NCBI GenBank assembly: GCA_034769895.1
Contig: CM068373.1
Coordinates: 199,248,134 to 199,312,133 of the forward strand
Direction of reading: 5' to 3'
DNA length: 64,000 nt
From: Magicicada septendecula
Taxonomy: Eukaryota; Arthropoda; Insecta; Hemiptera; Cicadidae
The translations under genes and the position numbers were made by a program. The notes under the pieces were generated by a model. It saw only the letters and a program-made list of their open reading frames with translations. It searched no databases and was not told where the DNA came from. This document shows, one piece after another, positions 26,895-40,567 of this stretch (the first letter of the stretch is position 1; the number at the start of each line of letters is the position of its first letter).

Positions 26895-29356
26895 ATGAAT
26901 AGATTGAAATTGGAATCTTACCAGGTAAAAATTGCGTATACACTTCAAAATCAAAAACTAAAACTATTTAAAACTAATTTAAATATTAAATTTAATAAAA
27001 TTTGTCTATGTAAAAATCTTATCCCAAATTACGCTAAAATCAAAATTAACGAAACCTCTAGAATGGCCAGAAAAACTGAGCAATTTGCAAGTAAATACAG
27101 GATAAAAGAAGAAATTAAATTCTTGTATAGGAAGAAAATCTCATTAAACTCAGCTGTATATAAAACACATTTAGAACTGTATAATAATGTTCACCCTGCT
27201 CTATGCGATACAATCATACAACATATTAATCAATACGTTAAGAATAACATTAGATTTCAGAAGAATAAACAAACTAATAAAATTGGCCGTTTGATAAGCA
27301 ATCAAAACAACGATAAATTCAATAATGAAAAACATGCTTTCTACCCTAGACTGATAAACATGACTAACATGGTTCTCACGAACACAGAGGAAAATCTTAT
27401 CAATAAGGGACTAAATTACAATTTTCCACCGAATCTTAAAATAAAAATAACATAATTAAAGAAATAGTTGAAGCCGAATCTGTAATTAAGTGTGTTCCAG
27501 ACTTAAATGAACGAAATGAACTACGAATATTAATAAATAATAGATTCCATTAAGCAATTAATAGTAATTATCATAAACAAAAGAAATTAAATTATACAAA
27601 AACAAAACATGAACAACTAACAGCTATACAGCTAAATAACAAACTCTTACAAAATAACATTTACTTAACGAAGGTTGATAAAGGCAATACTATAGCATTG
27701 TTAGACTTAGACGAATATAAACAAAAGGTATACAAATTCATTAATAATAACAACATAACAAAGTTAAATAATGATCCCACCAAAAAATACACATTAGATT
27801 TGAATAAAACAATAAATAAATGTACAGATCTATTTGAGAAACATATATGCTACTCACTGATACCAATAAAAGCTAGTGCACCATGCTTAAAAGGTCTACC
27901 CAAAGTAGACAAAAAAGACACACCAATTAGACCTTTAGTAAATTATACAACCGCTCCAAGCTATAAAGTAGCAAAAACCTTGGTAAAAATAATCAAACAA
28001 CATATAAGCTTAGATAATAACCAGAGTATAAAAGGTTATAAAGATTTTATTGAAAAATTACGTCATATTAATATTAAGCCTAGTTACAAGCTAGTGTCCT
28101 TTGACATAGTGGATCTGTATACCAATGTCCCAATTGATGAAACTTTAAAATTACTCAAACAAAATTTAATAAATAATAATACCTTAGAAATAAGAAAAAT
28201 TAATCAGCTAATGTTACTATTAGTAATAGTACTTAATCAAAACTATTTTTTTTTTATGGTTCATACTACAAACAAGATGAGGGCCTAGCAATGGGTTCTC
28301 CACTCTCAGGTATCCTCGCTGATATTTATTTGAATCATCTAGAAAATACTAAAATTAAAAAAAAAAATTATTTTGACAAAAAAATAGTATATTATTCAAG
28401 ATATGTGGATGACACCTTTGTTATTTTCAATGGTAACAATAGACAGCTCGGGTCATTTAATAACTATTTAAATAAAATACATAAGACAATAAAATTCACT
28501 ATGGAAATTGAAAATAACAAAAATATTAATTTCCTGGATCTAACCATAACAAATAACGGTAATGAACTGACATACAAAATATACAGAAAGCACACTTGCA
28601 CAGATACGGTTATACATGCTAAGTCATTTCATCCTCCAGCCCAAAAAATGGCTGCATTTAACAGCTTTATTGACAGATTACTTTGTGTTCCCCTTAATAA
28701 CGAAGATTATGATCAAGAAGTAAATATTATGAAACAAATAGCTCTAAATAATGGTTACAGGCCAGTAATAGTTGATAAAATGATAATGAAACATAAAAAA
28801 CGTTTAGAAAATAAAAATACCAATATTATTAACCAACATAATAAAAAACATAAAATATTCATTTCAGCTAATTATACTGGCTTGTTGCCAAATATTTTAA
28901 AATCTGTTTTTAAAAGTAAAGGATATACTATTTCATTCAAAACCTGTAATAATTTAAAAAAATTTTCAAAACTAAAATAAATATTCCTTAAAAAATAAAT
29001 CAGGTGTCTATAAAATTAAATGCGATAATTGTGCAGCATTCTAAATTGGCCAATCCGGCAGAGATTTTTATACAAGATTTTTAGAGCACATTCCAAAAAC
29101 AAATAATAATAATTCCAGTTTTGCACAACATTTAATAGAAAATGATCGTAGTTATACTAGTTTCGAAAACAATTTCGTGGCATTGCATACTTGCAAGAAG
29201 GGTAAATTAATGGATAGTCTAGAGGAGTTCGAAGTATACAAAGCTACAAAAAACGCAATGACCAAAAATAACATATTAAATGATCAAATGAACTTCGGTT
29301 CTAATAACCTGTTTGACACTGCTATACGGTTGAATGATAAGTATAGCCAGTCGTGA
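26895..29356 (+). pseudogene. PLE unit 10, RT/GIY-YIG pseudogene
   Basis: The N-terminal region has no FQ-stop (FQKNKQ is intact) but loses one A near 27440, which shifts the frame after 180 codons. RT pieces are 27698-28288 and 28291-28980, with YVDD, a lysine-rich A11 run near 28356-28366 and a one-base loss near 28960. In the GIY-YIG domain the tyrosine codon before the YIG position is TAA (29042-29044). Confidence 0.85.
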
Positions 29357-29504
29357 GGAAGTCGTAGTACAGCGTGCATGCATGCGAGCGCTCCGAGCGC
29401 TTCAGTTGTTACGTTTTTATTTATATATATTTTATTTAAAAGATTTTAAATATTCTAAATTATGACAAACCACAATTTGTGGTATACATTTATGTTTTTA
29501 TTAT

Positions 29505-29553
29505 TGTGTATCTGAAGATGGGATTTTATCCCGAAACGCGTCATTAAACGACA
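29505..29553 (+). ncRNA. Predicted hammerhead ribozyme, copy 11
   Basis: Core and stem I strands match copy 1 although the flank just upstream differs (TTTTTATTATT for TTTTGATTATT); cleavage predicted after 29542. Confidence 0.8.
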
Positions 29554-29629
29554 GCAGCTAGTGTCACTAAGGTGGACCGAATAAGGTAATTTAATTATAT
29601 TAACCATAAACTGACTCGGTACGTAAAAC

Positions 29630-32090
29630 ATGAATAGATTGAAATTGGAATCTTACCAGGTAAAAATTGCGTATACACTTCAAAATCAAAAACTAAAACT
29701 ATTTGAAACTAATTTAAATATTAAATTTAATAAAATTTGTCTATTTAAAAATCTTATCCCAAATTACGCTAAAATCAAAATTAACGAAACCTCTAGAATG
29801 GCCAGAAAAACTGAGCAATTTGCAAGTAAATACAGGATAAAAGAAGAAATTAAATTCTTATATAGGAAGAAAATCTCATTAAACTCAGCTGTATATAAAA
29901 CACATTTAGAACTATATAATAATGTTCACCCTGCTCTATGCGATACAATCATACAACATATTAATCAATACGTTAAGAATAACATTAGATTCCAGAAGAA
30001 TAAACAAACTAATAAAATTGGCCGTTTGATAAGCAATCAAAACAACGATAAATTCAATAATGAAAAACATGCTTTCTACCCTAGACTGATAAACATGACT
30101 AACATGGTTCTCACGAACACAGAGGAAAATCTTATCAATAAGGGACTGAATTACAATTTTCCACCGAATTTTAAAAATAAAAATAACATAATTAAATAAA
30201 TAGTTGAAGCCGAATCTGTAATTAAGTGTGTTCCAGACTTAAATGAACGAAATGATCTACGAATATTAATAAATAATAGATTTAATTAAGCAATTAATAA
30301 TAATTATCATAAACAAAAGAAATTAAATTATACAAAAACAAAACATGAACAACTAACAGCTATACAGCTAAATAAAAAACTCTTACAAAATAACATTTAC
30401 TTAACGAAGGTTGATAAAGGCAATATTATAGCATTGTTAGACTTAGACGAATATAAACAAAAGGTATACAAATTCATTAATAATAACAACATAACAAAGT
30501 TAAATAATGATCCCACCAAAAAATACACATTAGATTTGAATAAAACAATAAATATATGTACATATCTATTTGGGAAACATATATGCTACTCACTGATACC
30601 AATAAAAGCTAGTGCACCATGCTTAAAAGGTCTACCCAAAGTAGACAAAAAAGACACACCAATTAGACCTTTAGTAAATTATACAACCGCTCCAAGCTAT
30701 AAAGTAGCAAAAACCTTGGTAAAAATAATCAAACAACATATAAGCTTAGATAATAACCAGAGTATAAAAGGTTATAAAGATTTTATTGAAAAATTACGTC
30801 ATATTAATATTAAGCCTAGTTACAAGCTAGTGTCCTTTGACATAGTGGATCTGTATACCAATGTCCCAATTGATGAAACTTTAAAATTACTCAAACAAAA
30901 TTTAATAAATAATAATACCTTAGAAATAAGAAAAATTAATCAGCTAATGTTACTATTAGTAATAGTACTTAATCAAAACTATTTTTTTTTTATGGTTCAT
31001 ACTACAAACAAGATGAGGGCCTAGCAATGGGTTCTCCGCTCTCAGGTATCCTCGCTGATATTTATTTGAATCATCTAGAAAATACTAAAATTTTAAAAAA
31101 CAATTATTTTGACAAAAAAATAGTATATTATTCAAGATATGTGGATGACACCTTTGTTATTTTCAATGGTAACAATAGACAGCTCGAGTCATTTAATAAC
31201 TATTTAAATAAAATACATAAGACAATAAAATTCACTAAGGAAATTGAAAATAACAAAAATATTAATTTCCTGGATCTAACCATAACAAATAACGGTAATG
31301 AACTGACATACAAAATATACAGAAAGCACACTTGCACAGATACGGTTATACATGCTAAGTCATTTCATCCTCCAGCCCAAAAAATGGCTGCATTTAACAG
31401 CTTTATTGACAGATTACTTTGTGTTCCCCTTAATAAAGAAGACTATGATCAAGAAGTAAATATTATGAAACAAATAGCTCTAAATAATGGTTACAGGCCA
31501 GTAATAGTTGATAAAATGATAATGAAACATAAAAAACTTTTAGAAAATAAAAATACCAATTTTATTAAAAACATAAAAAAAACATAAAAAATTCATTTCA
31601 GCTAATTATACTGGCTTGTTGCCAAATATTTTAAAATCTGTTTTTAAAAGTTAAGGATATACTATTTCATTCAAAACCTGTAATAATTTAAAAAAATTTT
31701 CAAAACTAAAATAAATATTCCTTAAAAAATAAATCAGGTGTCTATAAAATTAAATGCGATAATTGTGCAGCATTCTACATTGGCCAATCCGGCAGAGATT
31801 TTTATACAAGATTTTTAGAGCACATTCCAAAAACAAATAATAATAATTCCAGTTTTGCACAACATTTAATAGAAAATGATCGTAGTTATACTAGTTTCGA
31901 AAACAATTTCGTGGCATTGCATACTTGCAAGAAGGGTAAATTAATGGATAGTCTAGAGGAGTTCGAAGTATACAAAGCTACAAAAAACGCAATTACCAAA
32001 AATAACATATTAAATGATCAAATGAACTTCGGTTCTAATAACCTGTTTGACACTGCTATACGGTTGAATGATAAGTATAGCCAGTCGTGA
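29630..32090 (+). pseudogene. PLE unit 11, RT/GIY-YIG pseudogene
   Basis: A nonsense TAA (30197-30199, from GAA) ends the N-terminal region after 189 codons; the next two units share it. RT pieces are 30434-31024 (CTYLFGK variant) and 31027-31587 with YVDD. Rearranged A-rich sequence near 31570 and a TAA in AAAGTTAAGG near 31651 break the region before the endonuclease. Confidence 0.85.
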
Positions 32091-32238
32091 GGAAGTCGTA
32101 GTACAGCGTGCATGCATGCGAGCGCTCCGAGCGCTTCAGTTGTTACGTTTTTATTTATATATATTTTATTTAAAAAATTTTAAATATTCTAAATTATGAC
32201 AAACCACAATTTGTGGTATACATTTATGTTTTTATTAT

Positions 32239-32287
32239 TGTGTATCTGAAGATGGGATTTTATCCCGAAACGCGTCATTAAACGACA
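32239..32287 (+). ncRNA. Predicted hammerhead ribozyme, copy 12
   Basis: Core and stem I strands match copy 1, with the variant upstream flank of copy 11; cleavage predicted after 32276. Confidence 0.8.
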
Positions 32288-32363
32288 GCAGCTAGTGTCA
32301 CTAAGGTGGACCGAATAAGGTAATTTAATTATATTAACAATAAACTGACTCGGTACGTAAAAC

Positions 32364-34824
32364 ATGAATAGATTGAAATTGGAATCTTACCAGGTAAAAA
32401 TTGCGTATACACATCAAAATCAAAAACTAAAACTATTTGAAACTAATTTAAATATTAAATTTAATAAAATTTGTCTATTTAAAAATCTTATCCCAAATTA
32501 CGCTAAAATCAAAATTAACGAAACCTCTAGAATGGCCAGAAAAACTGAGCAATTTGCAAGTAAATACAGGATAAAAGAAGAAATTAAATTCTTATATAGG
32601 AAGAAAATCTCATTAAACTCAGCTGTATATAAAACACATTTAGAACTGTATAATAATGTTCACCCTGCTCTATGCGATACAATCATACAACATATTAATC
32701 AATACGTTAAGAATAACATTAGATTCCAGAAGAATAAACAAACTAATAAAATTGGCCGTTTGATAAGCAATCAAAACAACGATAAATTCAATAATGAAAA
32801 ACATGCTTTCTACCCTAGACTGATAAACATGACTAACATGGTTCTCACGAACACAGAGGAAAATCTTATCAATAAGGGACTGAATTACAATTTTCCACCG
32901 AATTTTAAAAATAAAAATAACATAATTAAATAAATAGTTGAAGCCGAATCTGTAATTAAGTGTGTTCCAGACTTAAATGAACGAAATGATCTACGAATAT
33001 TAATAAATAATAGATTTAATTAAGCAATTAATAATAATTATCATAAACAAAAGAAATTAAATTATACAAAAACAAAACATGAACAACTAACAGCTATACA
33101 GCTAAATAAAAAACTCTTACAAAATAACATTTACTTAACGAAGGTTGATAAAGGCAATATTATAGCATTGTTAGACTTAGACGAATATAAACAAAAGGTA
33201 TACAAATTCATTAATAATAACAACATAACAAAGTTAAATAATGATCCCACCAAAAAATACACATTAGATTTGAATAAAACAATAAATATATGTACATATC
33301 TATTTGAGAAACATATATGCTACTCACTGATACCAATAAAAGCTAGTGCACCATGCTTAAAAGGTCTACCCAAAGTAGACAAAAAAGACACACCAATTAG
33401 ACCTTTAGTAAATTATACAACCGCTCCAAGCTATAAAGTAGCAAAAACCTTGGTAAAAATAATCAAACAACATATAAGCTTAGATAATAACCAGAGTATA
33501 AAAGGTTATAAAGATTTTATTGAAAAATTACGTCATATTAATATTAAGCCTAGTTACAAGCTAGTGTCCTTTGACATAGTGGATCTGTATACCAATGTCC
33601 CAATTGATGAAACTTTAAAATTACTCAAACAAAATTTAATAAATAATAATACCTTAGAAATAAGAAAAATTAATCAGCTAATGTTACTATTAGTAATAGT
33701 ACTTAATCAAAACTATTTTTTTTTTATGGTTCATACTACAAACAAGATGAGGGCCTAGCAATGGGTTCTCCACTCTCAGGTATCCTCGCTGATATTTATT
33801 TGAATCATCTAGAAAATACTAAAATTTTAAAAAACAATTATTTTGACAAAAAAATAGTATATTATTCAAGATATGTGGATGACACCTTTGTTATTTTCAA
33901 TGGTAACAATAGACAGCTCGAGTCATTTAATAACTATTTAAATAAAATACATAAGACAATAAAATTCACTAAGGAAATTGAAAATAACAAAAATCTTAAT
34001 TTCCTGGATCTAACCATAACAAATAACGGTAATGAACTGACATACAAAATATACAGAAAGCACACTTGCACAGATACGGTTATACATGCTAAGTCATTTC
34101 ATCCTCCAGCCCAAAAAATGGCTGCATTTAACAGCTTTATTGACAGATTACTTTGTGTTCCCCTTAATAAAGAAGACTATGATCAAGAAGTAAATATTAT
34201 GAAACAAATAGCTCTAAATAATGGTTACAGGCCAGTAATAGTTGATAAAATGATAATGAAACATAAAAAACTTTTAGAAAATAAAAATACCAATTTTATT
34301 AAAAACATAAAAAAAACATAAAAAATTCATTTCAGCTAATTATACTGGCTTGTTGCCAAATATTTTAAAATCTGTTTTTAAAAGTTAAGGATATACTATT
34401 TCATTCAAAACCTGTAATAATTTAAAAAAATTTTCAAAACTAAAATAAATATTCCTTAAAAAATAAATCAGGTGTCTATAAAATTAAATGAGATAATTGT
34501 GCAGCATTCTACATTGGCCAATCCGGCAGAGATTTTTATACAAGATTTTTAGAGCACATTCCAAAAACAAATAATAATAATTCCAGTTTTGCACAACATT
34601 TAATAGAAAATGATCGTAGTTATACTAGTTTCGAAAACAATTTCGTGGCATTGCATACTTGCAAGAAGGGTAAATTAATGGATAGTCTAGAGGAGTTCGA
34701 AGTATACAAAGCTACAAAAAACGCAATGACCAAAAATAACATATTAAATGATCAAATGAACTTCGGTTCTAATAACCTGTTTGACACTGCTATACGGTTG
34801 AATGATAAGTATAGCCAGTCGTGA
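32364..34824 (+). pseudogene. PLE unit 12, RT/GIY-YIG pseudogene
   Basis: Close copy of the preceding unit with the same nonsense codon (32931-32933), A-rich rearrangement near 34304 and GTTAAGG stop near 34385. RT pieces are 33168-33758 and 33761-34321 (YVDD, NLNFLDL). These two units evidently arose by a single-unit duplication. Confidence 0.85.
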
Positions 34825-34972
34825 GGAAGTCGTAGTACAGCGTGCATGCATGCGAGCGCTCCGAGCGCTTCAGTTGTTACGTTTTTATTTATATATATTT
34901 TATTTAAAAGATTTTAAATATTCTAAATTATGGCAAACCACAATTTGTGGTATACATTTATGTTTTTATTAT

Positions 34973-35021
34973 TGTGTATCTGAAGATGGGATTTTATCCC
35001 GAAACGCGTCATTAAACGACA
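34973..35021 (+). ncRNA. Predicted hammerhead ribozyme, copy 13
   Basis: Core and stem I strands match copy 1, with the variant upstream flank of copy 11; cleavage predicted after 35010. Confidence 0.8.
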
Positions 35022-35097
35022 GCAGCTAGTGTCACTAAGGTGGACCGAATAAGGTAATTTAATTATATTAACCATAAACTGACTCGGTACGTAAAAC

Positions 35098-37560
35098 ATG
35101 AATAGATTGAAATTGGAATCTTACCAGGTAAAAATTGCGTATACACTTCAAAATCAAAAACTAAAACTATTTGAAACTAATTTAAATATTAAATTTAATA
35201 AAATTTGTCTATTTAAAAATCTTATCCCAAATTACGCTAAAATCAAAATTAACGAAACCTCTAGAATGGCCAGAAAAACTGAGCAATTTGCAAGTAAATA
35301 CAGGATAAAAGAAGAAATTAAATTCTTATATAGGAAGAAAATCTCATTAAACTCAGCTGTATATAAAACACATTTAGAACTATATAATAATGTTCACCCT
35401 GCTCTATGCGATACAATCATACAACATATTAATCAATACGTTAAGAATAACATTAGATTCCAGAAGAATAAAAAAACTAATAAAATTGGCCGTTTGATAA
35501 GCAATCAAAACAACGATAAATTCAATAATGAAAAACATGCTTTCTACCCTAGACTGATAAACATGACTAACATGGTTCTCACGAACACAGAGGAAAATCT
35601 TATCAATAAGGGACTGAATTACAATTTTCCACCGAATTTTAAAAATAAAAATAACATAATTAAATAAATAGTTGAAGCCGAATCTGTAATTAAGTGTGTT
35701 CCAGACTTAAATGAACGAAATGATCTACGAATATTAATAAATAATAGATTTAATTAAGCAATTAATAATAATTATCATAAACAAAAGAAATTAAATTATA
35801 CAAAAACAAAACATGAACAACTAACAGCTATACAGCTAAATAAAAAACTCTTACAAAATAACATTTACTTAACGAAGGTTGATAAAGGCAATACTATAGC
35901 ATTGTTAGACTTAGACGAATATAAACAAAAGGTATACAAATTCATTAATAATAACAACATAACAAAGTTAAATAATGATCCCACCAAAAAATACACATTA
36001 GATTTGAATAAAACAATAAATAAATGTACAGATCTATTTGAGAAACATATATGCTACTCACTGAAACCAATAAAAGCTAGTGCACCATGCTTAAAAGTTC
36101 TACCCAAAGTAGACAAAAAAGACACACCAATTAGACCTTTAGTAATTTATACAACCGCTCCAAGCTATAAAGTAGCAAAAACCTTGGTAAAAATAATCAA
36201 ACAACATATAAGCTTAGATAATAACCAGAGTATAAAAGGTTATAAAGATTTTATTGAAAAATTACGTCATATTAATATTAAGCCTAGTTACAAGCTAGTG
36301 TCCTTTGACATAGTGGATCTGTATACCAATGTCCCAATTGATGAAACATTAAAATTACTCAAACAAAATTTAATAAATAATAATACCTTAGAAATAAGAA
36401 AAATTAATCAGTTAATGTTACTATTAGAAATAGTACTTAATCAAAACTATTTTTCGTTTGATGGTTCACACTACAAACAAGATGAGGTCCTAGCAATGGG
36501 TTCTCCATTCTCAGGTATCCTCGCTGATATTTATTTGAATCATCTAGAAAATACTAAAATTTTAAAAAACAATTATTTTGACAAAAAAATAGTATATTAT
36601 TCAAGATATGTGGATGACACCTTTGTTATTTTCAATGGTAACAATAGACAGCTCGAGTCATTTAATAACTATTTAAATAAAATACATAAGACAATAAAAT
36701 TCACTATGGAAATTGAAAATAACAAAAATATTAATTTCCTGGATCTGACCATAACAAATAACGGTAATGAACTGACATACAAAATATACAGAAAGCACAC
36801 TTGCACAGATACGGTTATACATGCTAAGTCATTTCATCCTCAAGCCCAAAAAATGGCTGCATTTAACAGCTTTATTGACAGATTACTTTGTGTTCCCCTT
36901 AATAACGAAGACTATGATCAAGAAGTAAATATTATGAAACAAATAGCTCTAAATAATGGTTACAGGCCAGTAATAGTTGATAAAATGGTAATGAAACTTA
37001 AAAAACGTTTAGAAAATAAAAATACCAATATTTTAACCAACATAATAAAAAACATAACAAATTCATTTCAGCTAATTATACTGGCTTGTTGCCAAATCTT
37101 TTAAAATCTGTTTTAAAAGTAAAGGATATACTAATTCATTCAAAACCTGTAATAATTTAAAAAACTTTTTCAAAACTAAAATAAATATTCCTTAAAAAAT
37201 AAATCAGGTGTCTATAAAATTAAATGCGATAATTGTGCAGCATTCTACGTTTGCCAATCCGGCAGAGATTTCTATACAAGATTTTTAGAGCACATTCCAA
37301 AAACAAATAATAATAATTCCAGTTTTGCACAACATTTAATAGAAAATGATCGTAGTTATACTAGTTTCGAAAACAATTTCGTGGCGTTGCATACTTGCAA
37401 GAAGGGTAAATTAATGGATAGTCTAGAGGAGATCGAAGTATACAAAGCTACAAAAAACGCAATGACCAAAAATAACATATTAAATGATCAAATGAACTTC
37501 GGTTCTAATAACCTGTTTGACACTGCTATACGGTTGAATGATAAGTATAGCCAGTCGTGA
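35098..37560 (+). pseudogene. PLE unit 13, pseudogene with an unshifted RT core
   Basis: This unit has the longest uninterrupted RT frame, 35902-37104 (400 codons). Motifs A, B (MGSPFSG) and C (YVDD) are in one frame because the tract before motif B reads TTTTTCGTTTG instead of T10. The N-terminal region is in the same frame with two stops (35665-35667 and the shared TAA near 35755). The frame is lost near 37035 (CCAATATTTTAACC). The GIY-YIG domain shows YVC for YIG. Confidence 0.87.
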
Positions 37561-37707
37561 GGAAGTCGTAGTACAGCGTGCATGCATGCGTGCGCTCCGA
37601 GCGATTCAGTTGTTACGTTTTTATTTATATATATTTTATTTAAAAGATTTAAATATTTTAAATTATGACAAACCACAAATTGTGGTATACATTTATGTTT
37701 TTATTAT

Positions 37708-37756
37708 TGTGTATCTGAAGATGGGATTTTATCCCGAAACGCGTCATTAAACGACA
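37708..37756 (+). ncRNA. Predicted hammerhead ribozyme, copy 14
   Basis: Core and stem I strands match copy 1, with the variant upstream flank of copy 11; cleavage predicted after 37745. The link before it is one base shorter. Confidence 0.8.
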
Positions 37757-37832
37757 GCAGCTAGTGTCACTAAGGTGGACCGAATAAGGTAATTTAATTA
37801 TATTATCCATAAACTGACTCGGTACGTAAAAC

Positions 37833-40295
37833 ATGAATAGATTGAAATTGGAATCTTACCAGGTAAAAATTGCGTATAAACTTCAAAATCAAAAACTAAA
37901 ACTATTTAAAACTAAATTAAATATTAAATTTAATAAAATTTGTCTATATAAAAATCTTATCCCAAATTACGCTAAAATCAAAATTAACGAAACCTCTAGA
38001 TTGGCCAGAAAAACTGAGCAATTTGTAAGTAAATACAGGATAAAAGAAGAAATTAAATTCTTATATAGGAAGAAAATCTCATTAAACTCAGCTGTATATA
38101 AAACACATTTAGAACTATATAATAATGTTCACCCTGGTCTATGCGATACAATCATACAACATATTAATCAATACGTTAAGAATAAGATTAGATTCCAGAA
38201 GAATAAAAAAACTAATAAAATTGGCCGTTTGATAAGCAATCAAAACAACGATAAATTCAATAATGAGAAACATGCTTTCTACCCTAGACTGATAAACATG
38301 ACTAACATGGTTCTCACGAACACAGAGGAAAATCTTATCAATAAGGGACTGAATTACAATTTTCCACCGAATCTTAAAAATAAAAATAACATAATTAAAG
38401 AAATAGTTGAAGCCGAATCTGTAATTAAGTGTGTTCCAGACTTAAATGAACGAAATGAACTACGAATATTAATAAATAATAGATTCCATTAAGCAATTAA
38501 TAATAATTATCATAAACAAAAGAAATTAAATTATACAAAAACAAAACATGAACAACTAACAGCTATACAGCTAGATAACAAAATCTTACAAAATAACATT
38601 TACTTAACGAAGGTTGATAAAGGCAATACTATAGCATTGTTAGACTTAGACGAATATAAACAAAAGGTATACAAATTCATTAATAATAACAACATAACAA
38701 AGTTAAATAATGATCCCACCAAAAAATACACATTAGATTTGAATAAAACAATAAATAAATGTACAGATCTATTTGAGAAACATATATGCTACTCACTGAA
38801 ACCAATAAAAGCTAGTGCACCATGCTTAAATGGTCTACCCAAAGTAGACAAAAAAGACACACCAATTAGACCTTTAGTAAATTATACAACCGCTCCAAGC
38901 TATAAAGTAGCAAAAACCTTGGTAAAAATAATCAAACAACATATAAGCTTAGATAATAACCAGAGTATAAAAGGTTATAAAGATTTTATTGAAAAATTAC
39001 GTCATATTAATATTAAGCCTAGTTACAAGCTAGTGTCCTTTGACATAGTGGATCTGTATACCAATGTCCCAATTGATGAAATTTTAAAATTACTCAAACA
39101 AAATTTAATAAATAATAATACCTTAGAAATAAGAAAAATTAATCAGTTAATGTTACTATTAGAAATAGTACTTAATCAAAACTATTTTTCGTTTGATGGT
39201 TCACACTACAAACAAGATGAGGTCCTAGCAATGGGTTCTCCACTCTCAGGTATCCTCGCTGATATTTATTTGAATCATATAGAAAATACTAAAATTTTAA
39301 AAAACAATTATTTTGACAAAAAAATAGTATATTATTCAAGATATGTGGATGACACCTTTGTTATTTTCAATGGTAACAATAGACAGCTCGAGTAATTTAA
39401 TAACTATTTAAATAAAATACATAAGACAATAAAATTCACTATGGAAATTGAAAATAACAAAAATATTAATTTCCTGGATCTGACCATAACAAATAACGGT
39501 AATGAACTGACATACAAAATATACAGAAAGCACACTTGCACAGATACGGTTATACATGCTAAGTCATTTCATCCTCCAGCCCAAAAAATGGCTGCATTTA
39601 ACAGCTTTATTGACAGATTACTTTGTGTTCCCCTTAATAACGAAGACTATGATCAAGAAGTAAATATTATGAAACAAATAGCTCTAAATAATGGTTACAG
39701 GCCAGTAATAGTTGATAAAATGGTAATGAAACTTAAAAAACGTTTAGAAAATATAAATACCAATATTTTAACCAACATAATAAAAAACATAACAAATTCA
39801 TTTCAGCTAATTATACTGGCTTGTAGCCAAATCTTTTAAAATCTGTTTTAAAAGTAAAGGATATACTACTTCATTCAAAACCTGTAATAATTTAAAAAAC
39901 TTTTTCAAAACTAAAATAAATATTCCTTAAAAAATAAATCAGGTGTCTATAAAATTAAATGCGATAATAGTGCAGCATTCTACGTTGGCCAATCCGGCAG
40001 AGATTTTTATACAAGATTCTTAGAGCACATTCCAAAAACAAATAATAATAATTCCAGTTTTTCACAACATTTAATAGAAAATGATCGTAGTTATACTAGT
40101 TTCGAAAACAATTTCGTGGCGTTGCATACTTGCAAGAAGGGTAAATTAATGGATAGTCTAGAGGAGATCGAAGTATACAAAGCTACAAAAAACGCAATGA
40201 CCAAAAATAACATATTAAATGATCAAATGAACTTCGGTTCTAATAACCTGTTTGACACTGCTATACGGTTGAATGATAAGTATAGCCAGTCGTGA
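37833..40295 (+). pseudogene. PLE unit 14, pseudogene with intact N-terminal region and RT frame
   Basis: The N-terminal region is intact (37833-38492, 219 codons). The same frame runs on through DKG (38616-38624), motif A (FD, Asp at 39042-39044), motif B and YVDD (39342-39353). Only two stops interrupt it as far as about 39760: the shared TAA (38490-38492) and a TAA at 39393-39395 from TCA. This makes it the best guide to domain order. The GIY-YIG CCHH pattern is damaged (TGT to AGT near 39967). Confidence 0.87.
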
Positions 40296-40442
40296 GGAAG
40301 TCGTAGTACAGCGTGCATGCATGCGTGCGCTCCGAGCGATTCAGTTGTTACGTTTTTATTTATATATATTTTATTTAAAAGATTTAAATATTTTAAATTA
40401 TGACAAACCACAAATTGTGGTATACATTTATGTTTTTATTAT

Positions 40443-40491
40443 TGTGTATCTGAAGATGGGATTTTATCCCGAAACGCGTCATTAAACGACA
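40443..40491 (+). ncRNA. Predicted hammerhead ribozyme, copy 15
   Basis: Core and stem I strands match copy 1, with the variant upstream flank of copy 11; cleavage predicted after 40480. Confidence 0.8.
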
Positions 40492-40567
40492 GCAGCTAGT
40501 GTCACTAAGGTGGACCGAATAAGGTAATTTAATTATATTAACCATAAACTGACTCGGTACGTAAAAC

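Noticed and set aside
37488..40411. Minus-strand 62-codon ORFs at 37488-37676 and 40223-40411, and plus-strand ORFs across the links (34802-35029, 37538-37750, 40273-40485)
   Set aside because: They lie across the non-coding link containing the ribozyme and appear only where small indels open a frame.
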